Positions 25,431 to 34,647 of a stretch of DNA of 58,421 bases are shown piece by piece. The notes under the pieces are model-generated. The model made no database searches, was not told where the DNA came from, and saw only the letters and a list, made by a program, of their open reading frames with translations. The translations under genes and the position numbers were made by a program. Every line of letters starts with the position of its first letter. Position 1 is the stretch's first letter. The stretch spans positions 1 through 58,421 of the forward strand of contig CANHHX010000005.1 in NCBI GenBank assembly GCA_947461125.1. Direction: 5' to 3'. Source of the DNA: Bacteroidota bacterium (lineage in GTDB: Bacteria; Bacteroidota; Bacteroidia; Chitinophagales; Chitinophagaceae).

Positions 25431-27488
25431 ATGTCTGAGCAAAAAAAAGTTTTTAAACCCTTTATTGCACCCGAAGAAAACGTAAAAGAACTAACCGTTA
25501 AATCTATACTGGTAGGTAGTTTGTTTGGTGTCATTTTTGGAGCTGCCACTGTTTATCTAGCATTAAAAGCAGGCCTTACCGTTTCCGCTTCTATCCCTAT
25601 TGCGGTAATAGCCATTACGCTTGGACGTAAGTTTTTAAAAACAACCATTCTAGAAAATAATATCATTCAAACAACGGGTTCTGCTGGTGAAAGTATTGCT
25701 GCCGGTGTGGCGTTTACACTTCCCGGATTTTTGTTTTTATCATCACCAGATAGCGCCGAATATTTTAATTACCTCACCATTTTAATACTTGCTATTATTG
25801 GTGGACTCCTTGGTACTTTACTCATGATTCCACTTCGTAAAGCGCTGATTGTAAATGAACATGAAAACCTGCCTTACCCCGAAGGAACAGCTTGCGGCGA
25901 TGTATTAAAAGCCGGCGAAAAAGGCGGCGACTTTGCTAAAACTGCATTTTGGGGACTTGGCGTAGCGTTTGCGTATGCGATTTTGCAAAAAGTGTTACAC
26001 GTGATTGCAGAAACGCCTTATTATGCCACCAAGCAAATCAATAAATTTTTTCCTTCTGCCAAAGTAAGTGGTGAGATCACACCCGAGTATATGGGTGTTG
26101 GTTATATCATTGGTCCAAAAATTGCCGGCGTACTTGTTGCAGGTAGTGTACTTAGCTGGATGGTATTTATTCCACTTTTATCTACCCTTGTGCCTGCCGA
26201 TGTGATTGCGGCACAACTGGTAAAACTGGGTTATTTAATGGACCTTACAAAGCCGGGTGGTAAAGGTGGTTGGGATCCTGTAACGCATCAGTTTAATGAT
26301 TATTCGGCGGCTATTTATTATGCGTATATACGTCAAGTAGGCGCTGGTGCTGTAACAGCAGGTGGCATCATTACACTCATTAAAACCATTCCTACGATTG
26401 TAAAATCTATCAAAGGAAGTTTTGCTTCTTTACAATCTAGTAAAGATCCAAGTGCAGCAGCTGTGCTTCGCACAGAAAAAGATTTGAGTTTAAAAGTAGT
26501 AGGCTTTGGAAGTTTAGCACTTGTTGCACTCATTGCTGTATTACCGCAAGTGCCGGGTGATAGTATTTTACAGAAATTATTAATTGGTGTGCTGGTAATT
26601 TTATTTGGTGCATTATTTGTGACCGTATCATCACGTATTGTAGGACTTATTGGTTCTTCTAATAACCCCATCAGCGGTATGACCATTGCTACTGTTATGG
26701 GAACGAGTTTAATTTTTTTAAGTGTGGGTTGGACGGGTCAAGCCTTTGAACCGCTTGTACTTGTAGTAGGAGGAATGATTTGTATTGCTGCTGCTAATGC
26801 GGGCGCAACATCGCAGGATTTAAAGAGCGGATATATTGTTGGTGCTACACCACGCAATCAACAAATTGCACTTTTTGTAGGTGCTATTGTTTCATCAATT
26901 GTGATTGGATTAACGGTTAAGTTTTTAGATCGTCCTACCACCGAAATGATGCAGCAGGGTATTCAGCACGCGATTGGTTCTGATAAATACCCAGCGCCGC
27001 AGGCCACCCTAATGGCTACTTTAATTAAAGGAATATTATCACAAAATTTAGACTGGCAATATGTAGTGGTAGGTGTGTTTTTAGCTATTACCATGGAGCT
27101 ATGCGGTATTAAATCTTTAAGCTTTGCCATTGGGGTTTATTTACCATTAGCAACTACATTACCTATTTTTATTGGTGGAGCCATAAGAGGTATTGTAGAA
27201 GCAAAAGATAAAAAAGAAAATAAATCAGCAGCAAGTGCCGAAGAGGAAGAGCTTAGTAAAGGATCTTTGTTTGCCACTGGACTTGTTGCAGGTGGTGCAG
27301 TTGCCGGCGTATTAATTGCTTTTGCAACGGGTACAAGTGCTGGTGAAAAGTTTTTGGCATCCATAAGTTTAGAAGAAGGTATTGTGCACAGCATTTCTCA
27401 AAATGGATACTTTTTAATAGGCACTTTGTTTTTTGCAGCCATGGGCGCTATTTTATACAAAGTAGCCACCAAAAAAGCGGATGCATAA
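25431..27488 (+). CDS. OPT family oligopeptide transporter
   Basis: The 685-residue polytopic protein (about 14-16 TM helices) has OPT motifs, including NEHENLPYPEGTACGDVLKA near residue 145 and SNNPISGMT near 410. OPT proteins import oligopeptides or metal-chelate complexes. It sits directly after the POT gene on the same strand, so co-transcription is likely. The exact substrate is not deducible. Confidence 0.93.
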   Translation: MSEQKKVFKPFIAPEENVKELTVKSILVGSLFGVIFGAATVYLALKAGLTVSASIPIAVIAITLGRKFLKTTILENNIIQTTGSAGESIAAGVAFTLPGFLFLSSPDSAEYFNYLTILILAIIGGLLGTLLMIPLRKALIVNEHENLPYPEGTACGDVLKAGEKGGDFAKTAFWGLGVAFAYAILQKVLHVIAETPYYATKQINKFFPSAKVSGEITPEYMGVGYIIGPKIAGVLVAGSVLSWMVFIPLLSTLVPADVIAAQLVKLGYLMDLTKPGGKGGWDPVTHQFNDYSAAIYYAYIRQVGAGAVTAGGIITLIKTIPTIVKSIKGSFASLQSSKDPSAAAVLRTEKDLSLKVVGFGSLALVALIAVLPQVPGDSILQKLLIGVLVILFGALFVTVSSRIVGLIGSSNNPISGMTIATVMGTSLIFLSVGWTGQAFEPLVLVVGGMICIAAANAGATSQDLKSGYIVGATPRNQQIALFVGAIVSSIVIGLTVKFLDRPTTEMMQQGIQHAIGSDKYPAPQATLMATLIKGILSQNLDWQYVVVGVFLAITMELCGIKSLSFAIGVYLPLATTLPIFIGGAIRGIVEAKDKKENKSAASAEEEELSKGSLFATGLVAGGAVAGVLIAFATGTSAGEKFLASISLEEGIVHSISQNGYFLIGTLFFAAMGAILYKVATKKADA

Positions 27489-27549
27489 ACGGGCTAAAAA
27501 AATATAGGAGTTCATTAAACTTTTACCGTTTTTGTAGCTCTAATAATAT

Positions 27550-29478
27550 ATGAATAAGAACCCTACACGCCAAACACCTATGCGTATGATACAGTATGCA
27601 TATGTGTTTGGCTTTTTATTTTTAATGGCATTTGTAAAGCCTGCGCCTAAAATGCCCTACAAAAAAGCGGGTTTAACGGAGCAGGAAGCCGCACTTCACC
27701 TACTCAACCGATTTACCTTTGGTCCAAAACCAGGTCAGGTAGAGGAAGTGGTGAAGCAAGGACTCGAAAATTGGTTTTTGGCGCAGTTGCAACCGGCGCC
27801 TGATAACGAAGTTGTTCGTAATCGTCTTGGAGGTTTCCAGGCGCTAAACATGCCCACCGATTCCATTGTAAATACCTACTTACAACCGGCTCAACTGATT
27901 CGCCTTGCCATTGCAAAAGGCTATATCGATAAAGATTCGGTGGATAAAACCGATAAACCCGCTTATAGAGATGCCATTAAAAAAATGCAATCCGAGTATG
28001 GATATCGTCCATTACAAGAATTGCAACGTGAACTCATCAATCAAAAAGTAATTAGAGCTGTTTACAGTGATGCGCAACTACAGGAAGTACTAACTGATTT
28101 TTGGTTCAATCATTTTAATGTATCACTTACAAAAAATCAGGTGCAACAATTGGTGCTCCCATATGAAAGAGACGCCATTAGACCTAATGTGTTAAATAAT
28201 TTTTCATCACTACTTTTTGCAACGGCCAAACATCCGGCGATGTTACTTTATTTAGACAATGCATTAAGTATTAGTAACGAAAATGAATATGCAAAGCGAC
28301 AGTTAAAAGGAGCACAGCGATTACTAGATTTAAATGCTGCAAAAAAAATGGTAGCAGCGGCAAATATCTCTGACGATTCATTGCAAAAAATGGATGCGAT
28401 GGAAAGCCAAATGACTACACAAATTAAAAGAAGAAAATCGCAGGGCTTAAATGAAAACTATGCACGTGAAGTGATGGAATTACATACACTTGGTGTTAAT
28501 GGCGGGTATACACAGTCTGATGTAACGGAACTGGCGCGCGCCTTAACAGGTTGGGGCGTTAAACCTATGTATGAAGAAGGTCCGCTTGCCAAACGATTTT
28601 CAATTATATCTCCTGCACAACTACTTCGAAGAGGTCTTGTAGTAGAAGATTATTTTTTATACAGTGGCGAAAAGCATGATGAAACTGAAAAAATAATTTT
28701 AGGAAAAAAGTTTGCAGCAAACGGCGGTTACAAAGAAGGTACAGAGGCCCTTTCGATGCTTGCCACACACCCATCAACGGCGCATTTTATTGCACGCAAG
28801 CTCGCTGCTAAATTTATTTCAGATGAGCCGCCAACCGCGGTTGTAGAGGAAATGGCTAAAACATTTTTAGCATCAAATGGTGACATTAAAGAAGTGCTAT
28901 TAACCATGGTCATGCACCCTGATTTTTGGGCGAAGGCCAAGGAAAAAGAAAAAATAAAATCGCCATTTGAACTTGCTGTAAGTGCCATCCGTGCAACTGG
29001 CACCGAAGTAGTAGCGCCGTATCAAGTGTTTACCTGGTCCGAAAAAATGGGTCAAAAATTTTATTTTTATCAGGCGCCTACAGGTTTTCCGGATAGGGCT
29101 TCGTTTTGGATCAATACCGGTTCATTATTGAATAGAATGAATTTTGGTATGGCTATTGCTGCGCAAAAAATACCAGGCTTTAAAACCAACTTACTGGCTC
29201 TGAATCAAAATCACGAACCAGAAAGTGTGGAAGACGCACTTCAAACATACACCAAATTACTGTTGCCGGTTTCTGATCAAAAAGAAAATTCGGAGCGCAT
29301 TATGTCTATTGTGCGTGCACAAAATATCGATCAAAAAATTGCATCTGCAACAAAAGATACCGGCGGCATGCAAGACATGCAAAAGGAATCAATGACGCAA
29401 ACAAATAACACACCTCTAAAAAGTATGGCACAGGTAGTAGGCGTTATTATTGGCTCACCTGCGTTTCAGCGCAAATAA
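27550..29478 (+). CDS. DUF1800 family protein
   Basis: The 642-residue protein has an N-terminal hydrophobic export segment (about 13-30). The DUF1800 hallmark follows: ALHLLNRFTFGPKPGQVEEV, then LTDFWFNHFNV, LYLDN, NENYAREVMELHTLGVNGGY and VTELARALTGW. These helical proteins are nearly always encoded beside a DUF1501 protein, as here (11-base gap). The biochemical role of the pair is unknown to me. The protein is probably exported. Confidence 0.93.
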   Translation: MNKNPTRQTPMRMIQYAYVFGFLFLMAFVKPAPKMPYKKAGLTEQEAALHLLNRFTFGPKPGQVEEVVKQGLENWFLAQLQPAPDNEVVRNRLGGFQALNMPTDSIVNTYLQPAQLIRLAIAKGYIDKDSVDKTDKPAYRDAIKKMQSEYGYRPLQELQRELINQKVIRAVYSDAQLQEVLTDFWFNHFNVSLTKNQVQQLVLPYERDAIRPNVLNNFSSLLFATAKHPAMLLYLDNALSISNENEYAKRQLKGAQRLLDLNAAKKMVAAANISDDSLQKMDAMESQMTTQIKRRKSQGLNENYAREVMELHTLGVNGGYTQSDVTELARALTGWGVKPMYEEGPLAKRFSIISPAQLLRRGLVVEDYFLYSGEKHDETEKIILGKKFAANGGYKEGTEALSMLATHPSTAHFIARKLAAKFISDEPPTAVVEEMAKTFLASNGDIKEVLLTMVMHPDFWAKAKEKEKIKSPFELAVSAIRATGTEVVAPYQVFTWSEKMGQKFYFYQAPTGFPDRASFWINTGSLLNRMNFGMAIAAQKIPGFKTNLLALNQNHEPESVEDALQTYTKLLLPVSDQKENSERIMSIVRAQNIDQKIASATKDTGGMQDMQKESMTQTNNTPLKSMAQVVGVIIGSPAFQRK

Positions 29479-29489
29479 ATAAAATCATT

Positions 29490-30746
29490 ATGGCAAATAG
29501 AAGGGCTTTTATGAAATCGGGTGCGCTTGCATTATTTGCAACTGGCATTAGTGGGCTTCCCCGTTTTATTACAGAGGCTGCTGCGGGCACTCAAATGCTT
29601 CCGTTGTATAAAAAAAATAAAACCTTGGTTTGTATTTTTCAGCGCGGAGCGATGGATGGCCTGATGGCCGTAACACCTTTTGCAGATCCTGCTTTACAAC
29701 TTGCTAGGCCAGGTTTATTTATGAGCCCAACTGCGGGTGAAGGCGGATCTTTTAATTTGGACGACCGTTTTGCCATGCACCCTTCTTTAAAAAGTTTGTT
29801 TCCCTATTTTAATTCAAAAAATTTAGCCGTGGTACATGGGGTGGGTAGCCCAAATACCACCAGAAGTCATTTTGATGCACAGGATTATATGGAGTCAGGA
29901 ACCCCGTTTGCAAAAGGAACGGCTAGTGGTTGGCTTAATAGAGCGGTTGGATTACTAGGTCATGCACCAACGCCATTTTCTGCAGTAAGTGTAACAAGTT
30001 CTTTACCCCGTAGTTTATATGGCGACGCCGATGCCATTGCAATTAATAATTTGCAGGATTTTTCGATTCAATTAAAAGGGAATCCGATGGCAGCGGGTAA
30101 AGCCGCTTCATCATTTGAACAACTCTATGATCAAACGGCAAATGAATTACTCAATAAAACAGGAAAAGAAAGTTTTGAAGCACTCAAAATTTTGAAATCC
30201 AATAATATCAAAAATTATCAACCTGCAAATGGCGCCGTATATCCAAACTCGGCACTGGGTAATTCATTAAAACAAATTGCGACACTTATTAAAATGGATG
30301 TTGGACTCGAAGTGGGTTTTGCAGAAAGCGGTGGATGGGATACGCATTTTAACCAGGGTACCACAAACGGTATTTTTGCCCGCAACCTAAAAGATTTTTC
30401 AGATAGCATTGCTGCGTTTTGGCAAGACCTGGGCGCGCGTCAAAGTGAAGTAACCCTTATGACCATGACAGAGTTTGGCCGTACCGTTGCACAAAATGGA
30501 ACCGGCGGAACCGATCATGGTAGAGCAAGCTGCTTATTTGTTTTAGGCAATGATGTAGCTGGCGGAAAAGTATACAGCAACATGGGTAGTCTTACAAAAA
30601 ATAATTTAGAAGACGGTAGAGACCTGCCTGTTACCACAGATTTTAGAGCCGTGTTTAGTGCAGTTGCAGAAAATCATTTACAGCTAAAAACAAATGGAAA
30701 TTTGTTTCCAGACTGGTCCGGCGCCTCATTAAAAATGATGCTATAA
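29490..30746 (+). CDS. DUF1501 family protein with twin-arginine signal
   Basis: The 418-residue protein starts with a Tat-like signal (NRRAFMKSGALALFATG). It then shows the alkaline-phosphatase-like DUF1501 features KNKTLVCIFQRGAMDGL, HPSLKSLFP, SHFDAQDYME, SGGWDTHFNQG and TEFGRTVAQNGTGGTDHG. The His/Asp clusters suggest a metal-binding sulfatase- or phosphatase-like fold, but no substrate is known. It follows DUF1800. Its 3' end overlaps the convergent acs gene by 6 bases, so the two stop codons abut. Confidence 0.93.
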   Translation: MANRRAFMKSGALALFATGISGLPRFITEAAAGTQMLPLYKKNKTLVCIFQRGAMDGLMAVTPFADPALQLARPGLFMSPTAGEGGSFNLDDRFAMHPSLKSLFPYFNSKNLAVVHGVGSPNTTRSHFDAQDYMESGTPFAKGTASGWLNRAVGLLGHAPTPFSAVSVTSSLPRSLYGDADAIAINNLQDFSIQLKGNPMAAGKAASSFEQLYDQTANELLNKTGKESFEALKILKSNNIKNYQPANGAVYPNSALGNSLKQIATLIKMDVGLEVGFAESGGWDTHFNQGTTNGIFARNLKDFSDSIAAFWQDLGARQSEVTLMTMTEFGRTVAQNGTGGTDHGRASCLFVLGNDVAGGKVYSNMGSLTKNNLEDGRDLPVTTDFRAVFSAVAENHLQLKTNGNLFPDWSGASLKMML

Positions 30747-32678
30747 TTTTCCGTTTTTAATTTCGTCTACAACAGCTGGGTCTAATAGTGTACTTGTGTC
30801 GCCTAAATTTTCTGTTTCACCCTCAGCAATTTTGCGCAGTATGCGGCGCATAATTTTTCCACTTCTTGTTTTTGGAAGTCCCGACACAAATTGAATTTTA
30901 TCTGGCTTTGCTATTGCTCCAATAATGCGCGTAACGGTTTGTAAAATATCTTTTCGCACCAGTTCGCCAGTACCATGTGTGTCCTGTGCATGCGAACCAC
31001 TATAAATAACATAGGCATAAATACCTTGTCCTTTAACATCGTGCGGATATCCTACCACAGCACTTTCTACAACACCTGCATGCATGTTAATAGCGTTTTC
31101 AACTTCGGCAGTTCCTATTCTATGTCCACTTACATTTAATACATCATCCACACGGCCGGTAATTCTAAAAAATCCATCCTTATCTTTTAATGCACCATCG
31201 CCCGTAAAATACATGTTCTCGTAGGTAGCAAAATAGTTGGTTCTGCAACGCTCATGATCGCCGTAAGTAGTGCGCAAAATAGATGGCCATGGCGATTTAA
31301 TACATAGGTTTCCTGAAATCGTTTCGTCTCCTTCTGCAACTACTTCTTTACCATTTTCATCTACCAGTACCATTTCGAGACCTGGCATGGGAAGTGTTGC
31401 CCAGCTTGGCTTTGAAGGTGTTATGCCAGCTAAATTTGAAATTAAACAACCACCGGTTTCTGTTTGCCACCATGTGTCTACAATGGGACAGCGACCCTTT
31501 CCAACATTTTGATCATACCAGTGCCATGCTTCTTCGTTAATGGGTTCGCCAACGGTACCTAATACTTCTAAAGAAGATAAATTTTTTCCTTGAAGTGGTC
31601 CTAAACCAAATCCCATTAAAGATCTAATAGCAGTTGGAGCCGTATATAAAATATTGACTTTGTATTTATCTACTACATCCCAAAATCTTCCAGCATCAGG
31701 CCAGGTAGGAATACCTTCAAATAATAAGGTGGTAGCGCCCGCGCTTAATGGTCCGTAAACAATATAACTATGTCCTGTAATCCAACCAATATCTGCGGTG
31801 CAAAAATGTATTTGACCTGGCTTGTACTGAAATACATTTACAAAAGTGTAGTTGGTAAAAACCATATAACCACCACAGGTGTGCACCACGCCTTTTGGTT
31901 TTCCGGTAGAGCCAGAAGTGTATAAAATAAAGAGTGGATCTTCGGCGTCCATTTCTTCGGCCTCAATAAAAGTGATTCCTTTTTCTTCTACTTGTTTCAT
32001 TTCATCTTCCCACCACAAATCACGTCCTTTAATCATAGAAACCGGGGTGCGTGTGCGGGTTGCAACAATTACGCGTTTAACGGTTTTGTTGCCAATGAGC
32101 GCGTCATCAATCACTGATTTTAATGGGATGTCTTTAGCGCCTCTATATGCACCATCACATGTAACAATAAAAGTAGCGTTCGCGTCTAGTAAACGGTCTG
32201 CAATACTTTGTGCCGAAAATCCACCAAACACCACAGAGTGAATGGCGCCAATACGTGCACAAGCAAGCACAGCAATAGCAAGTTCTGGAATCATACCCAT
32301 GTAAATACATACACGGTCTCCTCTTTGAACGCCATTGTTTTTGAGTACTTGTGCAAACTGACAAACTTTTTCAAGGAGTTTACTATACGTAAGTACACGA
32401 CCCGCTTCGTCGGGTGCATTGGGCTCCCAAATCATGGCAGGTAAATGCCCTTTGGTAGGAATATGTCTATCCAAACAGTTTTCGGTAATATTTAATTTGC
32501 CGCCTTTAAACCATTCTACTTTTGGTTCTTTAAAATTCCATTCGAGCGCCGTATCCCATTTTTTACGCCATGTAAAATGATGGGCAACTTCACTCCAAAA
32601 TGCAGCGGGGTCTTCAATACTTTTTTTGTAGGCTTCTTTATAGGCATCAAAGCTAGTAAGCTGATACGGATAGTTCAT
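30741..32678 (-). CDS. acs: Acetyl-CoA synthetase (AMP-forming)
   Basis: The 645-residue ANL-superfamily enzyme activates acetate to acetyl-CoA. Seen are the P-loop-like motif LYTSGSTGKPKGVVHT, the acyl-site segment VDTWWQTETGG, the hinge region TGDGALKDKDGFFRITGRVDD, and the catalytic Lys in PKTRSGKIMRRILRK, the usual acetylation site. Length matches the family. The ATG at 32678 is chosen; an in-frame start further upstream adds a non-conserved extension. It is divergent from an MHS-type transporter. Confidence 0.97.
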   Translation of the reverse strand: MNYPYQLTSFDAYKEAYKKSIEDPAAFWSEVAHHFTWRKKWDTALEWNFKEPKVEWFKGGKLNITENCLDRHIPTKGHLPAMIWEPNAPDEAGRVLTYSKLLEKVCQFAQVLKNNGVQRGDRVCIYMGMIPELAIAVLACARIGAIHSVVFGGFSAQSIADRLLDANATFIVTCDGAYRGAKDIPLKSVIDDALIGNKTVKRVIVATRTRTPVSMIKGRDLWWEDEMKQVEEKGITFIEAEEMDAEDPLFILYTSGSTGKPKGVVHTCGGYMVFTNYTFVNVFQYKPGQIHFCTADIGWITGHSYIVYGPLSAGATTLLFEGIPTWPDAGRFWDVVDKYKVNILYTAPTAIRSLMGFGLGPLQGKNLSSLEVLGTVGEPINEEAWHWYDQNVGKGRCPIVDTWWQTETGGCLISNLAGITPSKPSWATLPMPGLEMVLVDENGKEVVAEGDETISGNLCIKSPWPSILRTTYGDHERCRTNYFATYENMYFTGDGALKDKDGFFRITGRVDDVLNVSGHRIGTAEVENAINMHAGVVESAVVGYPHDVKGQGIYAYVIYSGSHAQDTHGTGELVRKDILQTVTRIIGAIAKPDKIQFVSGLPKTRSGKIMRRILRKIAEGETENLGDTSTLLDPAVVDEIKNGKL

Positions 32679-32808
32679 GGCGCGTCGTTTGAGGGTATAA
32701 ATATACGGCACTAACTATTTTATCATTCATTTATTAGGCAAAGATTTAATGAACAGTTGTTCGTGCATACGCCCAAAAAAATTGGAAAAATCCATTCAAT
32801 AACGTAAG

Positions 32809-32820
32809 TTGTTGCAACAA
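32809..32820. repeat. 12-base perfect palindrome upstream of the MHS transporter
   Basis: TTGTTGCAACAA is self-complementary and ends 12 bases before the transporter ATG, in the acs/transporter divergent region. Two more pairs match outside one mismatch on each side. It is a candidate operator or leader hairpin. Confidence 0.45.
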
Positions 32821-32832
32821 TTTGCGCCAACC

Positions 32833-34359
32833 ATGAAAAAAGAAAATAAAATCTGGCAGGTTATTACGGCTTCATCACTTGGTACATTAATTGAGTGGTA
32901 CGACTTTTACATTTTTGGAAGCCTAGCCACCGTTATTGCCGGTCAATTTTTTCCTAAAACCAATCCTACGGCGGCACTACTATCTACACTTGCCACATTT
33001 GCAGCCGGTTTTATAGTAAGACCTTTTGGGGCACTTGTATTTGGAAGGCTTGGTGATTTAGTAGGCCGTAAGTATACTTTTTTATTAACCCTTGTTTTAA
33101 TGGGCGGCTCAACGTTTGCCATTGGGCTTGTGCCCAGTTATGAATCTATTGGTTTTGCCGCGCCCATTATTGTATTAACGCTTCGATTGTTGCAAGGCCT
33201 TGCCCTTGGTGGCGAATATGGTGGTGCTGCTACTTATGTGGCAGAGCATGCGCCTGTTGGTAGAAGGGGTTATTTTACTTCATGGATTCAAACAACGGCA
33301 ACGCTGGGTTTATTTGTTTCATTGAGTGTTATTTTATTTACGCGTCATAGTTTAGATATTGATCCCGCTGTTTCGATCGCAAAATTTAATGCATGGGGTT
33401 GGCGTATTCCATTTTTATTTTCTATTGTACTTGTGGGTGTTTCTATTTATATCCGTTTAAAAATGCAAGAGTCGCCGCTGTTTTCTAAATTAAAATCGGA
33501 GGGTGCTATTTCTGTAAATCCTTTAAAGGAAAGTTTTGGAAATAAAGAAAATTTAAAGATGGTGTTACTCGCACTTTTTGGTGCAACTATGGGGCAGGGT
33601 GTGGTATGGTATACGGGTCAGTTTTACGCGCAATCATTTATTGAAAATGTTTGTAAAATAGATTTTGATCAGTCGCGAACCATTTTAATTTGGGCTATTT
33701 TATTTGGCACGCCACTATTTGTAGTGTTTGGTTCTTGGAGTGATAAAATTGGTAGAAAATGGATTATGCTAGCCGGTATGTTTCTTGCTGTTGTCACCTA
33801 TAAGCCACTGTTCAAAGGGCTTTTAGACCTTTCAGATACAGCACCAAAAACGGAAGTGGTAGCAGCAGCTACCACAAAAACAAATTCGGTAGCGGTTCCC
33901 AATACACAAGATTTTGTAAGAACCATAACATCAAAAAAATCATTTACTGATGGTACAGAACTAACTACTATTACTACCGATACTTTATATGCGAATGCGT
34001 CACACATAACTGTAAAGCCAGTTGTTAAAATAAGTAAAGTGCTTGCGAGTGGTGTGTATTGGAAAATGGTTTTAATCGTATTTATTATGATTGTGTATGT
34101 GACCATGGTATACGGTCCCATCGCAGCATTTTTAGTAGAATTATTCCCTACAAAAATTAGGTATACCTCTATGTCGTTACCATATCATATTGGTAATGGT
34201 GTGTTTGGCGGCCTCACGCCTTTTATTGCAACCTTATTAACCACCATGTATACAGCAGATGCGCTTGCAGGATTACAGTATCCCATTATTGTTGCCGCTG
34301 TTTCTGTGATTATTGGAACCTTGTATCTCGACTCAAAAATTAATACCAAACACGATTAA
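32833..34359 (+). CDS. MFS transporter, metabolite:H+ symporter (MHS) type, with periplasmic insertion
   Basis: The 508-residue protein has the MHS signatures SSLGTLIEWYDFYIFGSLA, RPFGALVFGRLGDLVGRK and QGLALGGEYGGAATYVAEHAP. These transporters move organic acids, sugars or osmolytes with protons. A Thr/Val/Lys-rich stretch of about 75-80 residues (about 328-405) is inserted after TM9, where the loop should face the periplasm. Divergence from acs suggests, but does not prove, a carboxylate substrate. The ATG at 32833 is preferred over a TTG inside the palindrome. Confidence 0.9.
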   Translation: MKKENKIWQVITASSLGTLIEWYDFYIFGSLATVIAGQFFPKTNPTAALLSTLATFAAGFIVRPFGALVFGRLGDLVGRKYTFLLTLVLMGGSTFAIGLVPSYESIGFAAPIIVLTLRLLQGLALGGEYGGAATYVAEHAPVGRRGYFTSWIQTTATLGLFVSLSVILFTRHSLDIDPAVSIAKFNAWGWRIPFLFSIVLVGVSIYIRLKMQESPLFSKLKSEGAISVNPLKESFGNKENLKMVLLALFGATMGQGVVWYTGQFYAQSFIENVCKIDFDQSRTILIWAILFGTPLFVVFGSWSDKIGRKWIMLAGMFLAVVTYKPLFKGLLDLSDTAPKTEVVAAATTKTNSVAVPNTQDFVRTITSKKSFTDGTELTTITTDTLYANASHITVKPVVKISKVLASGVYWKMVLIVFIMIVYVTMVYGPIAAFLVELFPTKIRYTSMSLPYHIGNGVFGGLTPFIATLLTTMYTADALAGLQYPIIVAAVSVIIGTLYLDSKINTKHD

Positions 34360-34369
34360 AATACTTGTC

Positions 34370-34585
34370 ATGAATCAAATAAAAAAACTAGCTGGCATCA
34401 TTTGGTTACTATTAGGTCCTGCATGCATTTATTTTATTGCGCGCGCGGCGGCGCATGAAATGGCTACCAAGCCTGGCATCGATACTGTTATACAATGGGG
34501 TGTTTTTGTAGTGATATTTATTCCAATAGCCATTGGCATGAGTATTTTTGGCTACTATGCCCTAAAAGGAGAATACAATCACTGA
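34370..34585 (+). CDS. Small two-TM protein following the MHS transporter
   Basis: The 71-residue protein has two TM helices (about 7-27 and 41-65) joined by a short loop with HEMATKPGID. It starts 10 bases after the transporter stop, so co-transcription and a transporter accessory role are plausible. I cannot name the family with certainty. Confidence 0.72.
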   Translation: MNQIKKLAGIIWLLLGPACIYFIARAAAHEMATKPGIDTVIQWGVFVVIFIPIAIGMSIFGYYALKGEYNH

Positions 34586-34635
34586 TTTTATCGTTTGTTT
34601 AGGAAATTGAAGCGGCCAGCTCATAAAGGAATTGA

Positions 34636-34643
34636 TATCTTTG
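34636..34643 (+). promoter_or_regulatory. Candidate -7 element very close to the gldA-like start
   Basis: TATCTTTG matches TAnnTTTG and ends 4 bases before the ATG at 34648. If used, transcription would begin at or next to the start codon, giving a leaderless or nearly leaderless mRNA. No -33 box was found at the normal distance. Confidence 0.3.
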
Positions 34644-34647
34644 TATT

